DNA of 64,000 bases from the IMG/VR virus record IMGVR_UViG_3300032311_000675, positions 1-64,000 of that record; one strand, given 5' to 3'. The DNA is from a virus. Each line of letters begins with the position of its first letter. Position 1 is the first letter of the stretch. The translations under genes were made by a program, and so were the position numbers. Shown piece after piece: positions 32,226 through 39,436 of this stretch. The notes beneath the pieces are model-generated. The model was not told where the DNA came from. It saw only the letters and a program-made list of their open reading frames with translations, and did no database searches.

Positions 32226-32806
32226 ATAAACCTATCCTTTGCCCAAAATCTGCATTCCGCATCGGGCGAGCGGGTTTGTGTTTCATATTTGGAAAGGGGG
32301 TGTTTGCAGACCACTCCCTCCCAGACCACTTCTTTTCTCAAAGCATTGACCGCCTTCATCGTCTCAATCGCTTGGACGGCCTCGGACTGCGTGAAGCTCG
32401 GTAGGCGGAGGAAACGACCTTTGGGAATGTCATCCCAAGGACACTCCAGAAGCACAGAGAGCCAGTCTCTGCGTTCGGCGTAAGTCCCATCGCCCACGAC
32501 ATCTAACAAGAGGACTGACCCAGCTCCTGTCTTGGTGCGTCGGCCAAGCAACTCGCAATCCAGCCAACGCACAGCTCCGAAGTTGTATCCGTCACCCCGA
32601 ACGACTGACATCACTTGGGAGGCCATCGAGAAAGGTTTGCCGTGTCTTGACCACACGACCCCATCTTGAAGATCGACCAAGCAACGCCAGCCGTTTGCCT
32701 TGCCCTCGAAAGCCCAGTTTGAAAAGGCTTTGTTCTGACTTGCCCCTCTGCAACTGAATGGTCGCAGGGGGTAAGTCAAAAAGGGCATACGCCTCTCAAG
32801 CAACAT
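32222..32806 (-). CDS. ATP-dependent DNA ligase-like adenylation domain (194 aa)
   Basis: The chain carries nucleotidyltransferase motifs in order: EGKANGWRCLV (motif I, K-x-N-G-x-R, likely AMP-binding Lys36), VRWLDCELLGRR (motif III), and VVWEGVVCKHP (motif IV, EGVV-x-K). Only the adenylation domain is present, with no OB-fold, so it is far shorter than viral DNA ligases of about 300 aa. The start could be ATG 32806, which overlaps the previous gene by 11 nt, or ATG 32788 (MPFLTYPLRPF). It could seal nicks, perhaps RNA, or be a minimal ligase. End-joining activity without an OB domain is uncertain. Confidence 0.8.
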   Translation of the reverse strand: MLLERRMPFLTYPLRPFSCRGASQNKAFSNWAFEGKANGWRCLVDLQDGVVWSRHGKPFSMASQVMSVVRGDGYNFGAVRWLDCELLGRRTKTGAGSVLLLDVVGDGTYAERRDWLSVLLECPWDDIPKGRFLRLPSFTQSEAVQAIETMKAVNALRKEVVWEGVVCKHPLSKYETQTRSPDAECRFWAKDRFI

Positions 32807-33386
32807 AGATCCTCGCAGGGCATACGGCCTGTAACGCCATATTCTGTTCGGGGGTGAGGAGCTTGTGACGCTCGGTGTGGAACTGCTCGGTAGGGAGAAG
32901 CCCAGCCTTGATCGTCACCGCCTCGCCAGCACCGCACTTGGCGACCAGATCCCGAAGGCCATCGACAAAGGCTTGAGCGTGGGTTGCGGGAATCTTCGCA
33001 CCCTCGACCTTGAAGTCGAAGGTCTGACGGAATCCCTTCTGGGCAATTTGCTCGCCAACGATGGAGACGAGGGGAGCAGTATCCGTCACCACAGGATAGA
33101 TCCTCGCACAAGTGATGCGGGCGATGACATTGTCACCGAGCATCTCTGCCGTTGAGGCGGGCTCTTGGCCTTGGGATGCCCGCTGATTGTTGAGCTTCCA
33201 GAACTCTTGGGAAGCGTGTTCAAGGAGAATACCCTTGGTTGCCTTGAGGACTCCCTCGGCACTCTCAAAGGAGGCCTTGGCTTCCACAAAGCTAGTCACC
33301 GCCTCCGCAGGGCAGGGGATGATAGGCTTCTCGGTTTTCTTCTTCTTTTCCGTCGTCGTAGTGAATCCAGCTAGGTTGATGTTCAT
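32796..33386 (-). CDS. Hypothetical helical protein (196 aa)
   Basis: The start MNINLAGFTTTTEKKKK at 33386 is fixed by the leader module. After a Thr/Lys-rich tail the chain is helical (VEAKASFESAEGVLKATKGI), then alpha/beta with DTAPLVSIVGEQIAQKGF and AFVDGLRDLVAKCGAGEAVT. It looks like a soluble DNA-metabolism or virion-internal protein but matches nothing I know. It lies directly before the ligase-like gene. Confidence 0.7.
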   Translation of the reverse strand: MNINLAGFTTTTEKKKKTEKPIIPCPAEAVTSFVEAKASFESAEGVLKATKGILLEHASQEFWKLNNQRASQGQEPASTAEMLGDNVIARITCARIYPVVTDTAPLVSIVGEQIAQKGFRQTFDFKVEGAKIPATHAQAFVDGLRDLVAKCGAGEAVTIKAGLLPTEQFHTERHKLLTPEQNMALQAVCPARIYVA

Positions 33387-33411
33387 AAGGTGTAGTCCTT
33401 TGGTGTTTCGA

Positions 33412-33807
33412 TTATTCGTCGTCCGAATAGTCTGTATTGATTGTGATGACTCCGAAGTGGAGAACTCCGTCATCGTTCCAGCACAGGGTTGGGGATTTGA
33501 ACTCAACCTCCCTGTTGCCGTGGTCGGGCTGGCCTCCGTAAGCCACAGGGACAAGCCCGATCAACCCAGCATCGACCCCATATTTTCTGCCACCCTTGTC
33601 GTAATAAACGCCGTCTCCGTGTTTTGTGCCAAAGGCAAGGATCTGGTATCCGCCGACCTCGCCCACAGGGTTGCGGAAGTAATCGCAGTTTTCGAGCAGG
33701 GGGATCCAGTCATCATCACGGATGACATAACAAGGGTCACCCAAGTAATAGCGACCAGCGGGAATAGTAACTTCAAAGGAGGTTTTTGTTTTTATGATTG
33801 TTTTCAT
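33412..33807 (-). CDS. Conserved phage protein, YYLGDPCY type (131 aa)
   Basis: The protein contains VTIPAGRYYLGDPCYVIRDD near residues 12-31, FGTKHGDGVYYDKGGRKYGV near 60-80, and a late DAGLIGLVPVAYGG. These motifs mark a small family found in many phages and gut viruses, without assigned function. It is beta-rich and cytosolic. ATG 33807 follows a leader module. Confidence 0.75.
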   Translation of the reverse strand: MKTIIKTKTSFEVTIPAGRYYLGDPCYVIRDDDWIPLLENCDYFRNPVGEVGGYQILAFGTKHGDGVYYDKGGRKYGVDAGLIGLVPVAYGGQPDHGNREVEFKSPTLCWNDDGVLHFGVITINTDYSDDE

Positions 33808-33840
33808 ATCTGGGAGTCCTTTGGTGTGGCTACATTCGGG

Positions 33841-34110
33841 CTACAGGATCTCCTCGGCCTCTAGGATTTTAGATGGCGTGAGGATGACCTTCCAGCGGGG
33901 GTCTTTTTTGTATTCGTAACAGGGGCGGAGGGTTTGGCCGTGGCCTTTGAGTCCCAGCCAGCGGGCAGGGGAATAGGCTACATAGTCTCCGTTAGGTAAG
34001 ACCTCCTCGATCTTGTAGAAAAAGACCGCACCCTTGTCGTCCGTGATCCTGTATTCGACCCCGCATTTTAGGATCAAGCCCAGGAGAAGTGTTTGAAGGA
34101 GTAGCTTCAT
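33841..34110 (-). CDS. Small exported/membrane protein, paralogue B (89 aa)
   Basis: The start MKLLLQTLLLGLILKCG at 34110 overlaps the preceding stop (ATGA). A hydrophobic N-terminus acts as a signal or anchor; Cys16 could be lipidated, but the lipobox is poor. The body VEYRITDDKGAVFFYKIEEV with PNGDYVAY matches the order of motifs in the next protein upstream (GEYKITHTSGRSTFCKVEGV, PDGDYVVR), so the two arose by duplication. Confidence 0.7.
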   Translation of the reverse strand: MKLLLQTLLLGLILKCGVEYRITDDKGAVFFYKIEEVLPNGDYVAYSPARWLGLKGHGQTLRPCYEYKKDPRWKVILTPSKILEAEEIL

Positions 34111-34436
34111 TGAACTTCTGGTAGCTCTGATTCTGGAATCCAAGTCTTGTTAAGCCTGTTCCAAGAAGTGTCCTCGGCGGCCTTCGGTGGACGGATGAGC
34201 TTGGCCTCAGATATGTCGAGGGCAGATATAACGACCCAGCCCTTGTCCCAAATGATGATTGGAATATGGCCGTTATTATACCCAACGATCTTTTTTGGGC
34301 GACGAACGACATAGTCTCCGTCTGGGGTGACTCCCTCAACCTTGCAGAAGGTAGACCTACCAGAAGTGTGGGTGATCTTATACTCGCCACCGATGGCAAG
34401 GATGATGGCTAGGAACAAGGGGAATAGGCGGTTCAC
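34107..34436 (-). CDS. Small exported/membrane protein, paralogue A (109 aa)
   Basis: The N-terminal MNRLFPLFLAIILAIGG is a signal peptide or anchor. The mature part GEYKITHTSGRSTFCKVEGV, then PDGDYVVRRP, forms a small beta domain shared with the following gene. It probably works in the periplasm or membrane, for example in superinfection exclusion, but this is inference from location signals only. Confidence 0.7.
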   Translation of the reverse strand: MNRLFPLFLAIILAIGGEYKITHTSGRSTFCKVEGVTPDGDYVVRRPKKIVGYNNGHIPIIIWDKGWVVISALDISEAKLIRPPKAAEDTSWNRLNKTWIPESELPEVQ

Positions 34437-34729
34437 GCCAGATCCCTCATCGTTACGACGCTTTCCGCATCGTTGTAGTCACGAGGCTCGTGGGGATCAT
34501 TGACCCGCTGTTTGAACAGGTACTCCCATCTGACGCCGTCGCCTTCCTCGCCTGTTTCCGTGGAGTAAATGTCGCTCTCCTCGGCAAAGTAGGCGTAATG
34601 ATATTTCTTGTGGTTGTTGGGGAACATTTGACGGATGCCACGCTCGAGGATTTGGCGAACAGCCTCCCTGTCGTGCTTGGCGTCAATGGTTAGGCTTACA
34701 TCTATTTGGAGTCTTACTTCTTGTTTCAT
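34433..34729 (-). CDS. Hypothetical protein (98 aa)
   Basis: The start MKQEVRLQIDVSLTIDAKHD at 34729 has a leader module, and the ATG shares one base with the preceding TAA (TAATG). A beta strand is followed by a helix (REAVRQILERGIRQMF) and an acidic, Tyr-rich centre (YHYAYFAEESDIYSTE). It resembles a small ferredoxin-like fold. No family is recognised. Confidence 0.7.
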   Translation of the reverse strand: MKQEVRLQIDVSLTIDAKHDREAVRQILERGIRQMFPNNHKKYHYAYFAEESDIYSTETGEEGDGVRWEYLFKQRVNDPHEPRDYNDAESVVTMRDLA

Positions 34730-35004
34730 TATATGGTGTCCTTTGGTGTGGCTATTTTTCGGTACTTTTTGCCAAAAGCTTTGTCCAAGGCTTTCTTTAC
34801 GCACTCGTTTCTGGAGAAGCCGACATTTTCCAAGGGGAACGAGTCGGAAATTGCGTCACCTTTGGTTTCGTTGAACCAATGACGCACTCCGCCTTCAATG
34901 TCGGCAAGCAATTCGCAAGCCTGTTTTTGAGACAAGGTGTTGCCGTGGCGAACTGCGATGTCTTGGACATCTTCCCAAGTGATTTCAAACTTGATGCTGG
35001 TCAT
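34729..35004 (-). CDS. Hypothetical protein (91 aa)
   Basis: MTSIKFEITWEDVQDIAVRH then SQKQACELLADIEGGVRHWF and a C-terminal basic helix KKALDKAFGKKYRKIA. The helical build resembles small phage regulators, but no known domain is evident. ATGA overlap to the upstream gene; the leader module of the next gene overlaps its end. Confidence 0.68.
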   Translation of the reverse strand: MTSIKFEITWEDVQDIAVRHGNTLSQKQACELLADIEGGVRHWFNETKGDAISDSFPLENVGFSRNECVKKALDKAFGKKYRKIATPKDTI

Positions 35005-35273
35005 TTGGCCGTCCCCACAACTCTGAAGGGTTCTCCACAGACCTCGATAGTGTGGCCGTCCTGTCCGTCATCTACCTCGCCAAGCCGACTGCCGTGAAGC
35101 AATCGGTTGAGGAGTTTGACGAGGTTCGGGGACATAAATCCGTACTCCACAGGCTGGTGAAGGCCGTCGGCCAGCTTTCCGCTGTCGTGGATATCCACCC
35201 ACACCACCTTGTCGGTTGGGGAAGCGGGGGGTTGGTAGTTGGGTTTTAGTTTGGTTCGGTTTTTGGTTTTCAT
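35001..35273 (-). CDS. Hypothetical protein (90 aa)
   Basis: A basic N-terminal tail (MKTKNRTKLKPNYQPPASP) precedes a soluble alpha/beta domain with VVWVDIHDSGKLADGLHQPV and LVKLLNRLLHGSR. There is only an A-rich, weak ribosome site before ATG 35273 and no leader module, unlike most unit-opening genes here. The function is unknown. Confidence 0.65.
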   Translation of the reverse strand: MKTKNRTKLKPNYQPPASPTDKVVWVDIHDSGKLADGLHQPVEYGFMSPNLVKLLNRLLHGSRLGEVDDGQDGHTIEVCGEPFRVVGTAK

Positions 35274-35295
35274 TTGGTTTTCTTTCTTTCTTTGG

Positions 35296-35532
35296 TTAGG
35301 TGTGATTTCTGTTTGCAGTGATGTCTAAATGCCCAGCTCCGTTGCCCTCGGGGTCACGCATAATCCAAGCCGTGCGAATTGTTCCGTCCTTGGCTCGGAA
35401 TACCAATCCGTACTCCTCGTCCCGATGATCCGTGTCGGTGTTTTTCACAATGTCTACGCATGTAGACTTTAGGAGTTGGCCTAGGTACTTGAATGCCCAG
35501 TCGGGCTTGTTGGTGTCGGTTAGGAATATCAT
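35296..35532 (-). CDS. Hypothetical protein (78 aa)
   Basis: The start MIFLTDTNKPDWAFKYLG at 35532 is set by a leader module. A small alpha/beta chain has VDIVKNTDTDHRDEEYGLVF and ends with beta strands and MRDPEGNGAGHLDIT. No family is recognised. Confidence 0.66.
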   Translation of the reverse strand: MIFLTDTNKPDWAFKYLGQLLKSTCVDIVKNTDTDHRDEEYGLVFRAKDGTIRTAWIMRDPEGNGAGHLDITANRNHT

Positions 35533-35554
35533 ATACTGGAGTCCTTTCGTGTTC

Positions 35555-35902
35555 CTAAAATTGCATTTCGGGAAACAATTCGTTCTGTTTGCCATGCCCA
35601 GAAAGGTATTTGCGTCCTTGGCGAACAAATGCCCAAGGATCGTCTACTGGATAGCCAGTCCTCGGGTTTTCGGTGAAAGGTTCTCCAGTAAACAGGGAAT
35701 GGGCAGAGTCTTTACCCTTCTTCCCGATGGCTCGGTAATACGAGTGTTCCATAAGGTATTTTGTGAACTGACCAGTAAGCGGGTTGTACCAGTAGCAACG
35801 CCATAGCCCGCCACGATTTTTGATTCGTCTGGTGACCATCAGCCAAGGGCTGTTCTTCCACGCCTTGAACTTGTGACGGCCTTGAGTGATGTGCTTGTTC
35901 AC
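35555..35902 (-). CDS. Hypothetical basic protein (115 aa)
   Basis: The GTG start at 35902 overlaps the stop of the methyltransferase gene (GTGA); the frame to 36232 is a shadow of that gene. The chain begins MNKHITQGRHKFKAWKNSPW and is rich in Arg, Lys, Trp and Tyr (RGGLWRCYWYNPLTGQFTKYL), so nucleic-acid contact is plausible. Coupling to the methyltransferase suggests a shared pathway. Confidence 0.68.
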   Translation of the reverse strand: MNKHITQGRHKFKAWKNSPWLMVTRRIKNRGGLWRCYWYNPLTGQFTKYLMEHSYYRAIGKKGKDSAHSLFTGEPFTENPRTGYPVDDPWAFVRQGRKYLSGHGKQNELFPEMQF

Positions 35903-36498
35903 GGATTGGCCTCGAAGAAGGCTTGAGCAAACCCAGCAGGGGTGAGTGATCGCAGTTCCTTGGTCTTCTCGCTGTTGCCACCCAGCTTTGCCCACATCCA
36001 AGAACCCTTCTGCCCCTTGGAGTTGGTATACATAATCGGTCGTACGGGATTGCGTACAGGAGGCATCTTGAACTTGCCCCAGAGACCAGTTTTCTTGGTG
36101 TAAGGATCGCCGTACTGCCAAGGCTGGAAGTAGGTCGGGCCGAAGTATTCCATTTCTGGATACAGGCTGTTGATGCGACCCACAGGATTCTCGATGACCC
36201 ACCACTTGGGATCTGTCTTCTGGATAATCCACATTGTTTTGTGGAGTAGCTTCAACCCCTCGGAGGTGCGTCCGTCCTTATCCTTGGCGGAGAAGTGCCT
36301 AGCCCCAGAGACGCAGAAGTGTGTGCAGGGCGGGGCGGCCAAGATGCCGTGGATCTTTCCAGCCTTATCCAGCCAAGCCTCGGTGATGTCTAAAACATCG
36401 TCGCCGTGCTTGATGTCTACTTGGATAGTTTTGTAGCCAGCCTCGTGATAAGGCCGTGACCACGCACCAGAGTAGTCGAATAGTGACAGGATCGTCAC
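35899..36498 (-). CDS. Short DNA cytosine methyltransferase-like protein (199 aa)
   Basis: The N-terminal SLFDYSGAWSRPYHEAGY fits methyltransferase motif I, ILAAPPCTHF carries the Pro-Pro-Cys of motif IV (Cys58), and WWVIENPVGRI the Glu-Asn-Pro of motif VI. These are the catalytic marks of cytosine-5 methylation of DNA with S-adenosylmethionine. The protein is only 199 aa; the usual target-recognition domain and the C-terminal motifs IX-X are not evident. It starts with GTG in a GTGA overlap with the 111-aa SymE-like gene. The product could be a minimal host-mimicking methylase or an inactive relative. Confidence 0.8.
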   Translation of the reverse strand: MTILSLFDYSGAWSRPYHEAGYKTIQVDIKHGDDVLDITEAWLDKAGKIHGILAAPPCTHFCVSGARHFSAKDKDGRTSEGLKLLHKTMWIIQKTDPKWWVIENPVGRINSLYPEMEYFGPTYFQPWQYGDPYTKKTGLWGKFKMPPVRNPVRPIMYTNSKGQKGSWMWAKLGGNSEKTKELRSLTPAGFAQAFFEANP

Positions 36499-36830
36499 CG
36501 ACAGCCCGCCCCAGTAATACGGATTTCGCTTTTGGAGTACTTGACCTCAACAACAGGGGTTTGCGGGGAACACTTGGAGATCTGTTCCGCAAAAGTGCTA
36601 GTTACTACACCACCGCTGATGTCGATGATCGGCTTGTCGCCTTTGCCAGAGACCTTGTATTTCCCCTTGGGGTTGGCGGTAAGCTCAATGACATTTTGGG
36701 TGAGGCTGGCGTATCGGTCATACCGAGTGCCGACCTCGAACCCCGCCTCCACGAGGCGTTTGCCTTCCAGCCAGATACGGCTCGTTCCCTTGCCGTGGTT
36801 AGTTCCGATTATGGTTAGTTGTGTTTTCAT
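36495..36830 (-). CDS. SymE-like small protein (111 aa)
   Basis: Residues 18-34 (SRIWLEGKRLVEAGFEVG) match the core of SymE/AbrB-like proteins (I/L-x-G-x-x-L-x-x-A-G-F-x-x-G). The rest is a beta-rich C-terminal half with ISGGVVTSTFAEQISK. SymE relatives are DNA-binding toxins; here coupling to the cytosine methyltransferase hints at a recognition or regulatory partner. ATG 36830 follows a leader module. Confidence 0.65.
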   Translation of the reverse strand: MKTQLTIIGTNHGKGTSRIWLEGKRLVEAGFEVGTRYDRYASLTQNVIELTANPKGKYKVSGKGDKPIIDISGGVVTSTFAEQISKCSPQTPVVEVKYSKSEIRITGAGCR

Positions 36831-36858
36831 GAGTTGGAGTCCTCTGGTGTTGCCAAAA

Positions 36859-37206
36859 TCAAGGGAAGGGAACCCAGTCCTCGGGGAAGTCGGTTCGCAG
36901 ATCCCTCTTGCGCTTGGCCTCGTCGGCCTGTGCCGTCTCTTTGTCTCGGCGTTTCCTGTGACGCCCTTGAGGAACGTGGCCTTTGGCTGGGTTGAGGTTG
37001 GTGATGGCCTTCTCCTTGTTGACCCAGATCAAGGTCTCGTGGACTGGGTCGTAAGAGATGACCTCGCCTTCGGAAGCCCAGAGCTTGATGTAGTCCAAGT
37101 AGGACTGAGCCTCCTTGAGGTCGGGGAAGGGGATGGAATAGCCGTCAATCCAGACGTTCCATCTGTTTGCGATATACTTGAGCTTATGTATTCCAACCTG
37201 GGCCAT
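36859..37206 (-). CDS. Hypothetical protein with basic tail (115 aa)
   Basis: MAQVGIHKLKYIANRWNVWI starts a small beta-alpha domain (GYSIPFPDLKEAQSYLDYIK) followed by a strongly basic tail (GRHRKRRDKETAQADEAKRK). It opens the leftward early block: both the leader module and the GCGACGCATA word lie directly upstream, the latter 30 nt before the start codon. The basic tail suggests nucleic-acid contact. No family is recognised. Confidence 0.7.
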   Translation of the reverse strand: MAQVGIHKLKYIANRWNVWIDGYSIPFPDLKEAQSYLDYIKLWASEGEVISYDPVHETLIWVNKEKAITNLNPAKGHVPQGRHRKRRDKETAQADEAKRKRDLRTDFPEDWVPFP

Positions 37207-37235
37207 AGGCTGGAGTCCGCATCTGTTGTAAAAGC

Positions 37236-37245
37236 TATGCGTCGC
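37236..37245 (-). promoter_or_regulatory. GCGACGCATA motif at the divergent early start
   Basis: The exact 10-bp word on the minus strand lies between the divergent genes at 37206 and 37298. It is 30 nt before the leftward start codon, with the leader module between, and probably drives the leftward early block. Confidence 0.55.
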
Positions 37246-37297
37246 CTACACGCAGAAACCTTTTGGCTTACTTGGGGGAATAGTCACATTTCGACCT

Positions 37298-37651
37298 ATG
37301 GCATTTAGCGCAACACCATCGGGCTGGCTGGGAGCGGGTTATACCCTCTCGGGTAGCGGAACTACGGCGGCAATCAATTTCGGGATCAGCGGGAATACCA
37401 ACGCAACCCTCCCAGAGATCACTACTGCCGAGGCCAACGCAACTACTGGCGACATTCGCAAGATTTACTACGGAATAGTGGAACAGCTTTACCAATCCTA
37501 CCTAGCCAAGGCCACAGCAGACAGACCCAACAGGATGACTCTCTCGAAATCCTCAAGCGTTGATGCAACGACTGGGTTAATTACCACCAATTACACCGTT
37601 CAGTTCGTTCTGGCCGCTACTGGGCTGGATGTAACTACTGAATCCGCTTAA
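37298..37651 (+). CDS. Hypothetical structural-type protein (117 aa)
   Basis: A Ser/Thr/Gly/Ala-rich chain (MAFSATPSGWLGAGYTLSGS, then TTNYTVQFVLAATGLDVTTE) with one helical segment IRKIYYGIVEQLYQSYL. The composition resembles head-decoration or small tail proteins. It stands alone at the start of a short rightward block, away from the structural genes, and is transcribed divergently from the early block. Confidence 0.6.
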   Translation: MAFSATPSGWLGAGYTLSGSGTTAAINFGISGNTNATLPEITTAEANATTGDIRKIYYGIVEQLYQSYLAKATADRPNRMTLSKSSSVDATTGLITTNYTVQFVLAATGLDVTTESA

Positions 37652-37702
37652 TTTTCCCACCTTACGCTTGACCTCGCTTTTCGTGAAGGTACAAGAAAAG
37701 GT

Positions 37703-38158
37703 GTGAAGCTATATCAGATAGAGGGAATACCCTCACTTGAGCAGTTGAAGAAGGAGCATCCCTTCACCATTTCTGGAATACTTACCGAGGATGAGAGCCT
37801 TGTGGCCTTAGTCGGGCCGAATGTGGAAAGCCAGACTTGGACGGCGATGATCTCGATTAAGAAGAATACAGATACTTGGTCGACCAGAGCTTTCCTGTGG
37901 TGTCACCCAGAGCCGATGAACATCCTTTACGAGAAGTGGGGAGTGGATGTGCAACCTCCGTTCCAATGGGCAAAAATGAAACAGGCACCAGGACACGGAC
38001 TGGAATGGCAGATCGAGGAGAGTGCAGGGGATATGACAGACGCTTTAGACAAGACCCTTACGAGCATCACCAAATGCAGACAGGGGACTCGTTTGGCTAT
38101 GGCTCACTTAAAGGCGGAGGCCGTCAGACTCCAAGCCAGCCGAGTTAGTCTTAATTAA
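37703..38158 (+). CDS. Hypothetical protein (151 aa)
   Basis: GTG 37703 follows GAAAAGG. The chain MKLYQIEGIPSLEQLKKEHP, then ILTEDESLVALVGPN, is alpha/beta, with an amphipathic helical end (KAEAVRLQASRVSLN). No known motif is visible. Its end overlaps the end of the convergent DUF3846 gene by 4 nt. Confidence 0.62.
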   Translation: MKLYQIEGIPSLEQLKKEHPFTISGILTEDESLVALVGPNVESQTWTAMISIKKNTDTWSTRAFLWCHPEPMNILYEKWGVDVQPPFQWAKMKQAPGHGLEWQIEESAGDMTDALDKTLTSITKCRQGTRLAMAHLKAEAVRLQASRVSLN

Positions 38159-38454
38159 AGAATCGTAATCATGCTGGAGGCTTCCAGCAGTTTGAGCTTC
38201 GTACTCTTCTCGCCTTTTGGGCCAAGGATAAGGCCACGCCCACCGACCTTTGTTTTCCCGATAAGGAACTCGCCCTTGTGGCGTTTCGATGGCTCTTTGA
38301 CCTTCCAGTCTTCGTCCACAAATAAAACATCGTTACCAATCCCAATGGCCTCGATATAGCCGCCAACCAGATTTTGGATCCCAGCCAGATCGCCCTTGAT
38401 TTTGATTTCGCTGATGGCAGGGGTGGCTTTGGGATCTATTAAAATTGCTCTCAT
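38155..38454 (-). CDS. DUF3846 family protein (99 aa)
   Basis: MRAILIDPKATPAISEIKIK, then VGGYIEAIGIGNDVLFVDED and a late KVGGRGLILGPKG, follow the DUF3846 pattern of a short N-terminal strand, YIEA, V-D-E, and LILG. The family occurs in many phages and mobile elements with unknown function. The start at 38454 follows a leader module; an upstream in-frame ATG is rejected. Confidence 0.78.
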   Translation of the reverse strand: MRAILIDPKATPAISEIKIKGDLAGIQNLVGGYIEAIGIGNDVLFVDEDWKVKEPSKRHKGEFLIGKTKVGGRGLILGPKGEKSTKLKLLEASSMITIL

Positions 38455-38485
38455 ATTTAGAGAGTCCCTTGCTGTTCCGTTTCTT

Positions 38486-38686
38486 TCAACAAATATCAAA
38501 TAATTGCGTCGCAGAAGTCAGAAGGATCTCCGCTCCGCTACTATTAACAAAGTCCCACAAGATTTTCGCTATCAATACAGATAAGGTCATCCGTTTTTTA
38601 ACAGCGTGCTTTTTTAACGCCTCCTTAAGAAAGCTAGTCGCCCAGAATCCTATAAACTTTCGAGTAGGGTGACGCTTGTTAGGCAT
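38486..38686 (-). CDS. Ribbon-helix-helix-like regulator (66 aa)
   Basis: MPNKRHPTRKFIGFWATSFL leads into EALKKHAVKKRMTLSVLIAKILWDFV, a beta strand plus two helices as in small ribbon-helix-helix DNA-binding proteins. The start at 38686 is more likely than GTG 38743, which would lie in a hairpin. Its place between oppositely oriented blocks suits a switch protein. Confidence 0.6.
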   Translation of the reverse strand: MPNKRHPTRKFIGFWATSFLKEALKKHAVKKRMTLSVLIAKILWDFVNSSGAEILLTSATQLFDIC

Positions 38687-38741
38687 ACCTAGGGCTAGGC
38701 AATCAGCTCTTTTTATCAATAGCAAAAGTATGGTGTTCAAC

Positions 38742-38770
38742 ACCTTGCGGTGTTTTCCACCTTTTTTTTT
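38742..38770 (+). terminator. Hairpin with T-run, possible terminator or attenuator
   Basis: AACACC and GGTGTT pair around TTGC, followed by TTTTCCACC and nine T. It stands 43 nt before the + gene at 38813, so it could stop read-through from the left or attenuate that gene. Confidence 0.5.
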
Positions 38771-38812
38771 GAGGTTGTGCGATTAACCAATCACCAATTT
38801 AATTACAAAAAT

Positions 38813-39436
38813 ATGAGGTTCTATTTTATAGATCCTACCGATATCCCCGAAGGGACATCGGGGGTATGTCTAAGCCCTATAATTCATGGCTTTATGACTC
38901 TTTCGCACGGATTCGTACACGATTGTATGAAGAAATTAAGGTATTGTCCCTCTCGGAGCTTGGTTGATTCTCCGTGGGGAGCGTTACCAGTCGGGTTCAA
39001 AGCTGGAGCTGATTGCATCGTGTTTGAGAAGGATGGCCGTTGGTATGCAAAATCAGAGAGGGGAACTAACACCTATCCGCTCTTCCACGAGGCACAGGTA
39101 GAAACAGAGTTCCAGCCTGTCCTGTCGTGCTGGCGAGGCTCTAGGAAGGGCTGTGTAGACTGCTCCAGAGCCTGTCCAGACATCGACCCCGCAGTCAAAA
39201 GACGCCGAGAACTGCAAATGTCGCCCGCTGTCGTCGCTTCCAAGAGGGCTAAAAAAAGAGTCGAAAGATTTTTGTTGTCATACGAGCCCCATTTAGCAAT
39301 ATCTTCGGAATGTCTCTCCGAGAAAGTCTCCAATCTGATGAAAGTTTTGGGAGCAAAAGGTGGGAGAGTTAAGAGTGAAAAAAAGCGTCTCGCCGCAAAA
39401 GCAAACGCACTCAAACGATGGAGTGCCAACCGATAG
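38813..39436 (+). CDS. Hypothetical Cys-containing protein (207 aa)
   Basis: The start MRFYFIDPTDIPEGTSGVCL at 38813 is preferred to the ATG 38750 inside the hairpin tail, though no clear ribosome site precedes it. Mid-protein CWRGSRKGCVDCSRACPD has four Cys in 16 residues, a probable zinc or iron-sulfur site. The C-terminus is very basic with helices (GGRVKSEKKRLAAKANALKR). It may bind DNA. It overlaps the next gene by 62 nt in another frame. Confidence 0.62.
   Translation: MRFYFIDPTDIPEGTSGVCLSPIIHGFMTLSHGFVHDCMKKLRYCPSRSLVDSPWGALPVGFKAGADCIVFEKDGRWYAKSERGTNTYPLFHEAQVETEFQPVLSCWRGSRKGCVDCSRACPDIDPAVKRRRELQMSPAVVASKRAKKRVERFLLSYEPHLAISSECLSEKVSNLMKVLGAKGGRVKSEKKRLAAKANALKRWSANR

Larger units (their letters stand above)
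26992..38479 (-). repeat. Dispersed leader module, 15 copies, before early genes
   Basis: On the minus strand the consensus is roughly CAACAC-nnn-AGGACTC-n(6)-ATG. Copies (+ coordinates) are at 26992-27014, 27472-27495, 28173-28196, 28695-28718, 29311-29333, 30001-30023, 31296-31319, 31911-31934, 33387-33410, 33808-33831, 34730-34752, 35533-35556, 36831-36854, 37207-37229 and 38455-38479. AAGGA can serve as the ribosome site, but conservation extends to CTC after it and CAACAC before it. Copies open the coupled gene units; genes inside units lack it and use ATGA/GTGA overlaps. At 31296 and 31911 the module starts with the TAG stop of the gene before. None is seen before the + strand or structural genes. 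Confidence 0.8.

Noticed and set aside
38486-38743. Longer version of the ribbon-helix-helix gene starting at GTG 38743
   Set aside because: The start would lie in the hairpin at 38742-38770 and adds a hydrophobic leader not expected for this fold.
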